Source: Rhodocyclaceae bacterium
GTDB lineage: Bacteria; Pseudomonadota; Gammaproteobacteria; Burkholderiales; CAIKXV01
Assembly (NCBI GenBank): GCA_020248265.1
Contig: JADCHX010000005.1
Span: forward strand, 124,001-188,000
DNA: 64,000 bases
Direction of reading: 5' to 3'
Shown here piece after piece: positions 1 to 9,700 of this stretch. Numbering within the stretch: the first letter of the stretch is position 1; the number at the start of each line of letters is the position of its first letter. Position numbers and translations under genes: made by a program. The notes under the pieces were generated by a model, which saw only the letters and a program-made list of their open reading frames with translations, had not been told where the DNA came from and searched no databases.

Positions 1-1
1 C

Positions 2-3000
2 AACCAGTCGTGGCTGCGCTGGGAACCCTTCCTCGACCTCGACAACGCGATGGTGTCGTCGTATCCCGCGACCGACCAGCCCGCGACCTGGGGTACCCGT
101 ACGATCGACAGCCAGTCAGGCACCGGTGCCATCGAAGCCCGGATCGCGCCGCGCGCCGGCTATGCAGACAACGACACTGCGGCGCCGAACCTCAGGATGG
201 ACAGTGGTCCGGACTACTGGCCTTGGTGGGCCGGCCCCGACAACCTCTTCCCCTCGGTGAACCCGGGCAACGGCGATCGCGGCTTCGCAGCCTTCGGCAA
301 CGGCGCGCGCAACCTGTTCCAGCATCCCGGCAGCTACGGTGCGCCGATCCGCATGCTGGTGGACAACGGCATCCCGGGGCAGGTGAACCCCGGCGATTCC
401 CGCTCCGGATGGGCCCTGCCGCGCGCCGACCTCGGCGGCTACAACTTCTGGTGGTCGGGCGTCGGCCACCTGGTCGAGGATGCCTTCGCGAGCTTTCCCG
501 GCTACGCAGCGCAGAATCCGCTCGTGCCGGTACTGCAGCAGTACGGCGTTGCCGTCGCCGGTTCGACGCCGCTTCCGCAGGTGAAGTTTGCCGCGCTGCG
601 CGGCAACCGCGACATCGCCAGTACCGACTGGTGGAGGGTGACCGGCCTGCCCGCCTACTTCTCGACATCGATCGCGACCGGAAGCATCGCCGCCGGCTCC
701 GCGCAACTCACGATCAGCCGCAACAACGCGTTCTGGGCGGGCCAGCGGATCAACATCCCGGGGGCCGGGCCCGCGGGCGCCAACCTGCGCGCGCGGATCG
801 AATCGGTGACCGGTGCAGACCGGCGCACGCTGAACCTGTCGGCTGTCGCAGCCACTTCGGTGGTCGGCGCGACGATCACGGTGAACCTGCGCGTTCTCGA
901 CCGCGTCGACAGCGCTATCGGCAGCACGGCGACCGGCCAGGGCGAAGGCTGCGGCCCGGCCAGCCTCGCGGTCGGGGATATCGACTGCGTGACCCGGGAG
1001 GGATTGCCCTGCCAGCATGGCCGCGCCTGTGCACCGGAGGGCCGCTTCGAGACGCCGCCGAGCACGGACTTCGCCGTGGTCAACCGCGCGCGCTTCGCGG
1101 GCTATCTCGTGCACGACTGCCAGGCCGACAACGGCACGGCGGCGAACTTCAACGGCTTCCTGTCGCTGCGCACCGACCGCACCTTCGGCGCCGAATGGAA
1201 CCGCACGGTCAGCAATGCCGCCAACACCTCGGCCGCCTACGCATCGACCAACCCGTCGGCGAGCGTGCCACCGATCGACACCTACGCCGCGAACTACCTG
1301 AACTGGAAGTTCGGTCCACGCGGCCCGAACGGCCATCCGATCGGCCGCGCGACACGCCTCACCAGCACCAAGGCGGCCCTCTCAGACCTGGTCAACGGCA
1401 CCAACGGCGTGCGCTTCGGACTGATGGTCACCAACCGCACGCGCAGCGACCTGACCAATGACGGCGGCAACATCGCCCACGCCATGCGCCGGATGGGCAC
1501 GGACAGCGCCGACCCCGACTTTGCCAACCGCGCGGCGCTGGTGAGCGCGATCAACAACGTCGTCGCGTCCTCGCGCACGCCACTGACCGAAACATTGTAC
1601 GAGGCGATGCTGTACTTCGCGGGCCGCACACCGCACTGGGGAACCGAGACATCGGTCGCACTGATCGGCGGTACGGTGACCCAGGGCCGCGACACCACCG
1701 CTGTGTGCACAGCGATCTCGGCGGAGTGCCCGTCGCTCGGCGTCTACCGCTCGCCGATGCTGTCCAGTCCGTCGACGGCCGCGCCTGCGTCCTGTCAGAA
1801 GAACTTCGTGGTGATGATCGCCAACGGCATGCCGGAGGACGACTGGTCTGCCAACACGCTGCCCGGCAGCCGCGGCGTGCGCAACCTCGCCTACGTCAAC
1901 GCTTCGCCCAACCCCGTCGGCACCTTCTCGCCGGTACAGGGTGTCGACGCATTCAACCCGGCCACCAGGAGCCAGCAGTTCGAGAACGCACTCACCGGGC
2001 AGCCCTACGGCTTGCGCGACCAGGCATCGACCGCATTCGACGGCGGCTACCTGTGGCTGGACGAACTGTCCTACTTCATGCGCAACGCCGACATGAGCCC
2101 GGGGGCGCGCATCTTCCCGGGCGACAACGGCGGCGACGCGCTGCCAGGCGCGCAGGGGATCACCACCTACACCATCGGCTTCCGCGGAACATCGTCGCCG
2201 GTCGTGCAGCAGGCCGCGGTCCGGGGCGACGGCATCTACTACGAAGCGCAGGACGCGCAGGATCTGCGCCGCCGGCTGCAGCAGGCGGTCACCAGCATCA
2301 CCGGCTTCACGGGCACGCTGGCCGCGGCCACGGTACCGATCTCCGCCTACAACCGGGCGCAGACCGCACTAGAGGTATACATGGCTTTCTTCGAGCCGAG
2401 CGCAACGGTCTCGTGGCGGGGCTCGGTACGCAAGTACGGCATCGGTACCACCGGAGCCGAATGCGGTAACGATCCACAGGGTAACCCGGTCACCTTCTGC
2501 CTGATCGGCCAGACCACGTTGCCAGGCGGAAGCAGGAACATCGAGGTGTCCGGGCAGATCGGCACGACCGGCGTGTTCGAGCGGCTGATCAGCACGCTGG
2601 CGGTGAGCTACTGGAACCCGACCACCGAGATCGACGGCCGCGACCCGGCGCGCGGCGGCACCGGCTACCAGCTGAAGGCGTCCGCGCCGGCCGTGGTGCC
2701 GGGCACGGCCAATGGCAGCGGTACCCGCAGCGTCTACACGAAGCTTTCATCGGTGTCTGCCACCGACCTGACCAACCCGGCGAACGCGGTCACGGGCGGC
2801 AATGCGAACATCACCAATGCCATGCTGGCGCTGGGCGCGGCCGACACCGTCGGCCGCTACCGGCTGCTGAACTGGATCCGCGGCGGCGACATGACGGTGC
2901 CCCAGTGCAATGGCGTGTCCTACTGGCTGCCCTGCGACCAGTGGGCCGACTGGCCCCATGCCGCCGTACTGCATTCCAAGCCGGCGTTCGTGTACTACAA

Positions 3001-4438
3001 CACCGCGACCAGTCCGCCGCAGCAGTTCCTGTTCTACCTGAGCAACACCGGGCTCCTGCATGCGGTGGACGGCAATACCGGCCGCGAGCGCTGGGCGTTC
3101 ATGGTCGAGGAAGCGCTGCCGCAGCTCGGCGCCCTGCTGTCCAACGGCAACGGCGAGCAGATCCAGGTCGCCGACGGTGCACCTGCGGTCCACGTGAAGG
3201 ATGTCAACGGCAACGGCATCGTGGAGGCGGGCGACCAGGTGATTGTCACCTTCGGCTTGCGGCGCGGTGGCCGCACGCAGTACGCGATCGACGTGACGAA
3301 CCTCTCGGCGCCGGTCTTCCTCTGGAAGATCACGGCCAGTGGCGGCGGCCAGCGGTGCACCGGCACCTGTTCGAGCGAGCCGCTGTACGCGGAACTCGGC
3401 CAGACCTGGTCGGCGCCCGTGGTCGGCCGGGTCCGGGGCGTGACCAACCCGGTCGTGATGTTCGGTGGCGGTTACGATCCGAACCAGGACAACGAGCCGG
3501 TCTCGGCGGCGGACACCATGGGCCGCGCGTTCTACATCGTGGACCTCGTCACAGGCGTCCCGATCCGTCGTTTCGACAGCGGCAACACGCTGGTGAACGG
3601 TGCGCCATCGGGCGCGATGACCCACAGCGTCGCGGCCGAGCCGACGGCGCTGGACACCAACGGCGACGGCCTGATCGACCGGGTATACATCGGCGACACC
3701 GCGGCCAACGTATTCCGCTTCCAGATCTCGGATGCAGACCCGGCGAACTGGACGGGCAAGCTCATCGCGAAGCTCTCGACCGGCCCTGTCCCGAACCGCA
3801 AGATCCTGTTCCCGTTCGCGGTGGTACCGCAGTCCGCAGGCGGCAGCCGGTTCGACGCAATCTATCTGGGCACGGGCGATCGTGAACATCCGTTCAAGCA
3901 GTCGACGGTCGACATCCTCGCGATGCTGATCGACCGCGATCACGGCTCGACGCTGTCCGCCAGCCCGCCCATCCTGTACACCGATCCCGACTTTCTCAAG
4001 CTGGCATACGACGACGACTCGACAGCCTCGGCTGCGCCCGGCAGCGCCGTCAGTGGCTGGGCCCGCCTGTTGCCGGCGACGGCAAAGGTGACCGAGGCGC
4101 CGACGGTGTTCCAGAACGTCGTGCTTGCGCCTGTCTACGGCAGTGCGGCGGCGATGGGTTTCCCGAGCCTGGTATCGAGATGCATGCCGTCGTTCACCAG
4201 TCGCATCTTCGGTTATGCAGCCCTGGACGCCTCGCTCACCCTGCTGCCGGGAAACAGCAGCCGCCAGGCCTATATCGACGGAGTCTGGTCGCGGAACTTC
4301 CTGCCCAGCGGACAGCTGATCCTGCTGCCTGACGGCAGAGTCGGCTTCCTGTTCACCACCCCGGCGGCGACCTTCGTCCAGGTAGCAGTGGTCGGGGTAC
4401 CGCAGCGGGTCTACTGGTACCTCGAATCCGGTCGTTGA
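2..4438 (+). CDS. pilY1: PilY1-type pilus assembly/adhesin protein (5' partial)
   Basis: The reading frame is open from the window edge, so the true start and any signal peptide lie upstream. The protein is a large surface or pilus-tip protein of the PilY1 family, which in type IV pili promotes extension and adhesion with the minor pilins. The C-terminal half carries the PilY1 beta-propeller signature (HAVDGNTGRERW, FGGGYDPNQDNEP) and two EF-hand-like calcium loops, DVNGNGIVEAGD at 3200-3235 and DTNGDGLID at 3653-3679. The middle resembles the later half of a von Willebrand A domain, but where the family usually has TDG this copy has ANG (1820-1828). It is paralogous to the gene at 6794-12304, with shared stretches such as NYLNWKFGP and GHPIGR. 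It is followed by pilV, pilW and pilX on the same strand. Family assignment is confident; the exact function of this copy is inference. Confidence 0.93.
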   Translation, partial: NQSWLRWEPFLDLDNAMVSSYPATDQPATWGTRTIDSQSGTGAIEARIAPRAGYADNDTAAPNLRMDSGPDYWPWWAGPDNLFPSVNPGNGDRGFAAFGNGARNLFQHPGSYGAPIRMLVDNGIPGQVNPGDSRSGWALPRADLGGYNFWWSGVGHLVEDAFASFPGYAAQNPLVPVLQQYGVAVAGSTPLPQVKFAALRGNRDIASTDWWRVTGLPAYFSTSIATGSIAAGSAQLTISRNNAFWAGQRINIPGAGPAGANLRARIESVTGADRRTLNLSAVAATSVVGATITVNLRVLDRVDSAIGSTATGQGEGCGPASLAVGDIDCVTREGLPCQHGRACAPEGRFETPPSTDFAVVNRARFAGYLVHDCQADNGTAANFNGFLSLRTDRTFGAEWNRTVSNAANTSAAYASTNPSASVPPIDTYAANYLNWKFGPRGPNGHPIGRATRLTSTKAALSDLVNGTNGVRFGLMVTNRTRSDLTNDGGNIAHAMRRMGTDSADPDFANRAALVSAINNVVASSRTPLTETLYEAMLYFAGRTPHWGTETSVALIGGTVTQGRDTTAVCTAISAECPSLGVYRSPMLSSPSTAAPASCQKNFVVMIANGMPEDDWSANTLPGSRGVRNLAYVNASPNPVGTFSPVQGVDAFNPATRSQQFENALTGQPYGLRDQASTAFDGGYLWLDELSYFMRNADMSPGARIFPGDNGGDALPGAQGITTYTIGFRGTSSPVVQQAAVRGDGIYYEAQDAQDLRRRLQQAVTSITGFTGTLAAATVPISAYNRAQTALEVYMAFFEPSATVSWRGSVRKYGIGTTGAECGNDPQGNPVTFCLIGQTTLPGGSRNIEVSGQIGTTGVFERLISTLAVSYWNPTTEIDGRDPARGGTGYQLKASAPAVVPGTANGSGTRSVYTKLSSVSATDLTNPANAVTGGNANITNAMLALGAADTVGRYRLLNWIRGGDMTVPQCNGVSYWLPCDQWADWPHAAVLHSKPAFVYYNTATSPPQQFLFYLSNTGLLHAVDGNTGRERWAFMVEEALPQLGALLSNGNGEQIQVADGAPAVHVKDVNGNGIVEAGDQVIVTFGLRRGGRTQYAIDVTNLSAPVFLWKITASGGGQRCTGTCSSEPLYAELGQTWSAPVVGRVRGVTNPVVMFGGGYDPNQDNEPVSAADTMGRAFYIVDLVTGVPIRRFDSGNTLVNGAPSGAMTHSVAAEPTALDTNGDGLIDRVYIGDTAANVFRFQISDADPANWTGKLIAKLSTGPVPNRKILFPFAVVPQSAGGSRFDAIYLGTGDREHPFKQSTVDILAMLIDRDHGSTLSASPPILYTDPDFLKLAYDDDSTASAAPGSAVSGWARLLPATAKVTEAPTVFQNVVLAPVYGSAAAMGFPSLVSRCMPSFTSRIFGYAALDASLTLLPGNSSRQAYIDGVWSRNFLPSGQLILLPDGRVGFLFTTPAATFVQVAVVGVPQRVYWYLESGR

Positions 4439-4556
4439 TGCCCGGGCACATCCCCCATTCAGAGCGTGTGCGCCGCCCGTCCAGCGCGGTCTTCCGTTCG
4501 TCGGGGCAAACGGCTGCACCACTCGGAAATCGCCATGTCAGGACGTAAGCTACATC

Positions 4557-5204
4557 ATGTTCGAAAATCCAGTAATCCCTCGCGCTCGTCGTGCCCACGG
4601 TGCCCACCGCGTCCCTCGCGGGCGTGCCGGCGGCTTCACGCTGATCGAGATCCTCGTGTCCCTGACACTGGTCGCCATAGGCCTGCTGGGCCTGGCGCAG
4701 CTGATCGTCAAGGGTCAACGGGCGTCCTTCGAGGCCTACCAGCGCCAGCAGGCGATCACCCTGGCGAACGACATGCTCGAGAAGATCCTGGCGAACCGGG
4801 CGCGCGCAGCCGATTATGTGGCCGCTGCGCCGGTCGCCACGCCACTGGGCGCAGGCACCCGCTTCAACGATCTTGTGACCGGCGCGATTACGAACTGCGC
4901 GGTAGCCACCTGCACGCCGGACGTACTCGCCGCGTACGACGCGGCCTACTGGGACGGTCTGCTCCAGGGTACGACCGAATTCTTCGCCGCTGACAGCGCC
5001 CGGACCGGCGGCGCAACGAATGCCCGGGGCTGCATCGAAATCGTGGTCGCAGCCGTCGGCCCGAGCACCCAGGCGACCTACCGGGTGACGGTAGCCTGGC
5101 AAGGCAGGGACGAGACCGTCGCACCGGTCACGTCGACCTGCGGCAACGGCCTGTACGGCACCGAGACACGGCGGCGCGTCGTGTCGCTCGACGTGAGGGT
5201 ATGA
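4557..5204 (+). CDS. pilV: Type IV pilus minor pilin, PilV type
   Basis: Predicted 215-residue minor pilin. A basic leader of about 26 residues ends in a type III prepilin peptidase site, GG|FTLIEILVSLTLVAIGLL, with Gly at -1, Phe at +1 and Glu at +5, followed by the hydrophobic N-terminal helix. Placement between pilY1 and pilW, and the length, match PilV (type IV pilus modification protein), which primes pilus assembly with PilW, PilX and PilY1 in the inner membrane. The stop codon overlaps the next start (ATGA at 5201-5204), which indicates translational coupling. A weak AGGA-like ribosome site lies about 13 bases upstream of the chosen ATG. A GspI/PulI-type secretion pseudopilin is unlikely given the PilY1 neighbours. 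Confidence 0.9.
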   Translation: MFENPVIPRARRAHGAHRVPRGRAGGFTLIEILVSLTLVAIGLLGLAQLIVKGQRASFEAYQRQQAITLANDMLEKILANRARAADYVAAAPVATPLGAGTRFNDLVTGAITNCAVATCTPDVLAAYDAAYWDGLLQGTTEFFAADSARTGGATNARGCIEIVVAAVGPSTQATYRVTVAWQGRDETVAPVTSTCGNGLYGTETRRRVVSLDVRV

Positions 5205-6286
5205 CCATGGCGATACTCGCAAGACAGCGCGGTCTGTCGCTGGTCGAGGTCATGATCGGTATCACCATCGCGCTGGTCCTGACCCTGGGACTGATGGTGC
5301 TGATCATGGGTACGTCGCGCAGCTACCAGTCGCAGGATGACTTCGCCCGACTTCAGGAGAACGGCATGACCGCCCTGGCCTACCTCGGCGATTCGATCCG
5401 GCACGCCGGTTTCTACGGCATCGGCAACGCGGCCACGACGGTCGACGCCACGGCCGGCGCAGTCAACACGGCCATCGATTGCGGCTCGGCCAGCAATCCG
5501 CCCCTGGCGAACTGGGCATTCGACACGATCGTGCCGATGGTGGGCTTCACCGGGTTGACGCCAGCCAACGTCAACGCGACTTTGCCCTGCGTGCTCGCGA
5601 GCAATTTCCAGACAGGTCAGCTGCAGGTACTCGCGGTGCGTCTGGCCACTGGCGAGCGCCTGGCCGATCCGAACGCCGACGGCAACCTGACCGACGCCGC
5701 GTTCGTGGCCGGCCGCGTCTATGTGCAGGGCAACGCCAGCGGCGCGATCCTGTTCCAGGGCAGCAATTACGGCACGCTGCGCGCAAGTGGGGTGCATCGC
5801 ACCCTGTTCGGCGGTGCGGACGCACCGATCTTCGAGTACCAGGCCCACCTGTATTACGTTCGTCCGTGCAGCCGCACCGCGACGCCGCCCGGCTGCCTTG
5901 CCACAGATGACGACGGCCGTCCGGTACCCACGCTGGTCAGGCAGGAACTCGAGGGCTTGAACATGGTCGAGCGCCCGCTGGTACAGGGTGTGGAACGGGT
6001 GAACTTCCTGTACGGCGTCGATGCGAACGCCGACGGCGTGCCGGACCGGTTCACGGCCACGCCTGTCGGCGTCGAATGGACCACCGTGGTGGTGGTGCGC
6101 GTGTCGGTGCTGGTGCGCGACACACGCGCCAGCATCGGCCATGACGATACCGGCAAACGCTACGACCTCGACGGCGATGGCGTGTCCGATTTCAACTGCA
6201 CGGTGAATGTCGACTGCGCGTTCCGCCGCCGCGTGTTCACGCAGAACTTCCAGGTGCGCAACGTCGCACAACGACGGGGAGGCTGA
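5201..6286 (+). CDS. pilW: Type IV pilus minor pilin, PilW type
   Basis: Predicted 361-residue protein with a short leader and prepilin cleavage site, RQRG|LSLVEVMIGITIALVLTL (Glu at +5), followed by a long membrane helix. The large globular domain is typical of PilW, the biggest of the minor pilins. The start overlaps the pilV stop by four bases; an in-frame ATG two codons later is also possible. A DLDGDGVSD-like acidic loop lies near the C-terminus (about 6166-6192). The gene sits in the order pilV-pilW-pilX-pilY1, the arrangement of the minor-pilin operon in many Gammaproteobacteria and Betaproteobacteria, so it probably forms part of the initiation complex for pilus polymerisation. Confidence 0.9.
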   Translation: MTMAILARQRGLSLVEVMIGITIALVLTLGLMVLIMGTSRSYQSQDDFARLQENGMTALAYLGDSIRHAGFYGIGNAATTVDATAGAVNTAIDCGSASNPPLANWAFDTIVPMVGFTGLTPANVNATLPCVLASNFQTGQLQVLAVRLATGERLADPNADGNLTDAAFVAGRVYVQGNASGAILFQGSNYGTLRASGVHRTLFGGADAPIFEYQAHLYYVRPCSRTATPPGCLATDDDGRPVPTLVRQELEGLNMVERPLVQGVERVNFLYGVDANADGVPDRFTATPVGVEWTTVVVVRVSVLVRDTRASIGHDDTGKRYDLDGDGVSDFNCTVNVDCAFRRRVFTQNFQVRNVAQRRGG

Positions 6287-6287
6287 G

Positions 6288-6761
6288 ATGGTCCAGACCC
6301 ACTACCCGGCCAGGCGGTCGGAACAGGGCGCCGCGCTCGTGGTCAGCCTGATCCTGATGGCGGTGATGACCATTCTGGTACTGGGGACGATGCGCACGTC
6401 GATTCTCCAGCTTCGCATCAGCGGCAGCACCGAGACGCTGTCGGTCAACCTGGCCAATGCCGAAGTGGCGATAGCCGACTTCGTCGATGCGAACCAGGGC
6501 CGGTTCGCGCCCGGCTTCCTTGCCCTGGCGGCAGCCGCCGGTGGTGCGATCTTTCCCGCCACGGTACTCAACGACAGCACCGTGAACCTGGTCGTGACCC
6601 AGCTCGGCTGCGCTCCGGCGAACACCTTCGGCACCCAGATGGGTTCGGGCGGCCTGCAGTCGGTGCAGTTCGACATCGCGGCGACCGCCACCGTCAACCG
6701 CGGCGGCCGCTCGACGGTGCACCAGGGCACCGAAGCAACCGCCCCCCCCGGCTCCTGCTGA
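6288..6761 (+). CDS. pilX: Type IV pilus minor pilin/assembly protein, PilX type
   Basis: The start at 6288 is chosen because GGGGAGG lies just upstream (6276-6282) and the pilW stop ends at 6286; a longer frame from 6207 would run deep into pilW. The product is 157 residues with a short polar leader, then SEQGAALVVSLILMAVMTIL, a hydrophobic N-terminal helix. Position 5 after the putative cleavage is Val, not Glu, so it may not need the Glu5 used by major pilins. This variation is seen in PilX/GspK-like subunits. A C-terminal Ser/Thr/Pro tail ends in Cys. The operon position between pilW and pilY1 is the main support for the name. Confidence 0.82.
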   Translation: MVQTHYPARRSEQGAALVVSLILMAVMTILVLGTMRTSILQLRISGSTETLSVNLANAEVAIADFVDANQGRFAPGFLALAAAAGGAIFPATVLNDSTVNLVVTQLGCAPANTFGTQMGSGGLQSVQFDIAATATVNRGGRSTVHQGTEATAPPGSC

Positions 6762-6793
6762 CCCGGCATCCACAGATCGCATTGAGGCCTCAA

Positions 6794-9700
6794 ATGACGA
6801 CGACCCTTCGAATCCGAAAGATGCTGGCGTGGGTGCTGATCGTGACCCTTGCGAACCCGCTCGGCGCTTTCTCGCCTGCGTTCGCGCGCGACACCGACAT
6901 CTTCCTGGCGACCTCCCCGAGCGCGTCGACGGCGGAACCGAACGTGCTGGTGGTGCTCGACACCTCGGACTCGATGAACATACCCGAGCCATGGCGCGAG
7001 TATCCGGGCGAGTACGACTCGCATGTCGAGTATCTGTGGAACGACATTGCCGCGATCAGCAACTCCGAAGTCACGATCGAGAACGCGTCCCGTATCTCGA
7101 CCGCCGCTGCGCCGGCCACCCCGTTCAGCCCCTGGGGCACCTGGGCAGGCAACACGCTCGACCAGCGACGCGCCCTGTGGGATGCCGCGCGCACCTACGC
7201 GAACGCCACCGAGACAGGCGATCCGGGCCCGCGGAACACATGGCGCAACTACAACGACCCGTCGTGGCTCTACTGGGTCCCGGCGCAGAGCCCCGCGACC
7301 ACCAGCCTGAGCGACGCGCGGCTGCGCTCGATCAGCTTCAACCGCTTCCGTGGCTCGCGCGCCTTCGTCGCCGGGACTCGTGGCGGCATCACCTTTGCAC
7401 CCGTGCCCAATCCCTGGGGGACGACGGACTACGACTACACCCTCTACAACCAGTGCTCGACCAGCCTGGCCGAGATCATGCCGTCGACCGTGTTCGCGCC
7501 GACGGCCTATGCACGCAACGCCGGATTTTTCGCCAACCAGCAGTGGGCACGCTACGAGCGCTGGCTGGCGCTGGACACGGTCAACAACAGTGCCTATCCC
7601 GGCAGCAGCATCAACACAGCGGGCTATGCCCGCGGATACCTCGACTCGTCGGTTGCGCCGCTCAACACGCCGACCGGTGCCGCAGCCCGCGACAACATCG
7701 GGGGCAGTCCGCTCGGAAGTGTCGGCCTGCCGATCCGCGTGCGCGCCACCACCAGCCATGCCGGATGGACGGACCTGAAGGCAGACATGGCCGGGACCGA
7801 GTTCCACCCTTTCGTCACCCTGGGGGCCCTCAACTCGCCCTTTTATCCCGCTGTCGCGCCAGCCACTGTTGCGCCAACCTTCAGCTGGACCGCGCCCCAG
7901 CTCACCGTACTGCGATTGCTCTACGGCTACTCGCTGCTGGAATCGGACGAGCGGCTCAGCGCGATCAAGGGCACCCGGGACAACATGCCCGCCCCTGCCT
8001 TCGGCATGGTCACCGGACTGCAGGGCTACATCAACAGCATGAACCCTGCAGGCTACGGCAGCACCACGCCTGTCGCGTGCGATCCGGCCACCGGCCCGGC
8101 GTCGCTCAACTGCATCAATGTGCCCTCGGGTACGGTGGCGTGTACCAACCGATCGGCCACCCAGACGCGTACCTGCACCTTCAGCGCCCCCACACTGAGC
8201 GAGGTCGACGCCTCCGGAACGACCCGCTGGCGCGGTGGCAGCTGCACCAATAACACGCTCGGTGCGTGCTCCGATCCGTTTAGCGTCGGCTGCCCGGCAA
8301 CCCCTGCGAACTGTGGATTCACGACCACCAACAACTTCTTCAGCGTGAACCGCAACAGCTGCGCATGGAGCGGGCGTCAGTCGGTCACGGTAAACGCCTG
8401 CTCGTGGGTTGGACGCACCGGCGTCTTCGTCGAAGGCCAGGGCTGGTACCACTACGGCGGCAGCTGCCAGGAGAACGGTTCGACCGCGAGCTGCACCGCC
8501 GGCGGCACGACCGCGACCGTCAACGGCATCAGCCAGAGCAACGTGACCGGCCCCCAACCCCAGCCGTTCGTCGCCTCCTACGCGACACAGGGCTGCACCA
8601 ATGCGATCACCGCCAACACCTACTGGTATGGCGGCACCTGCCAGGGAAACGAGACCACGGTGCCGACTACGGTCAGCACGGGTGACAACCGGAGTACGAC
8701 CGGTCCGTCCACGGCCAACTGCTCGATCGTGGCAACGGCATCCGTCTCCATCCGCGGCACGGCCTATGCCAACGTGGTAGGCGGCAGCGCCACCGGCGGT
8801 TGCAACGTCAATGCCAATACCGACCAGACCTGCGGCGGGCGCTACGGGCTCCCCTGCCCTACGACCAACAACGTCACTTCGTGCCCGTCCGTGACGACCA
8901 CTAACACTCAGTGTATCGGTGGCAGCGCGGGTACCAATCGGTTCTACAGGGTCTACAACTACGCAGCACCTAACAGCGCTGCGGACCGGCAGATCAACAT
9001 GATCCACGATTGCAAGGCGGACGAACCGACCGGCAACCCCAGCGGCAGCTACATGCGGGCGGCAGCGCGTACCTTCGACACTGCCTGGAACACCAGTTCG
9101 TCGCCAGGCAGCAACGCCACCGCCTCCTACTCGACGGCGGCGTCCGAAGCGATCGCCGCGGACAGCACGAAGAACATCGATGTCTATTCCGTCAACTACC
9201 TGAACTGGAAGTTCGGTCCGAAGGGCCCGAACGGCCATCCGATCGGTCGCAAGACCCGCTTGCAGATCGCCAAGGGCGCACTCACCGACCTGGCGCAGAC
9301 CACCGACGGCATGCGCCTCGGGCTGATGGTGTTCAACCGTACCAGCAGCACGCTGAACAGCGATGGTGCGAACGTCGCGTTTGCGATGCGCCGGATGGGC
9401 TCCAGCACGTCCGATCCCGACTTCGCGAACCGCGCTGCGCTGGCCAGCGCCATCCTCGCCACTACCGCCTCGGCGCGTACGCCCATGACCGAAGCGTTGT
9501 ACGAGGCCTACCTCTACTACGCCGGGCGCACCCCGCAGTGGGGAACCAGCACGGCCACCGCACTGGGTGGCGGCACGGTGACACAGGGACGCGACACGAC
9601 CGCCGTATGCACGGCGATCTCGGCGGATTGCCCGTCGATCGGCGTCTACCGTTCGCCGATGCTGAACAACCCCACCACCACCGCGCCGGCTGGCTGCCAG

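Noticed and set aside
2747-4522. A 591-codon minus-strand frame opposite the first pilY1
   Set aside because: Antisense shadow of a gene with clear family motifs; composition is Arg/Val/His-rich with no domain signature.
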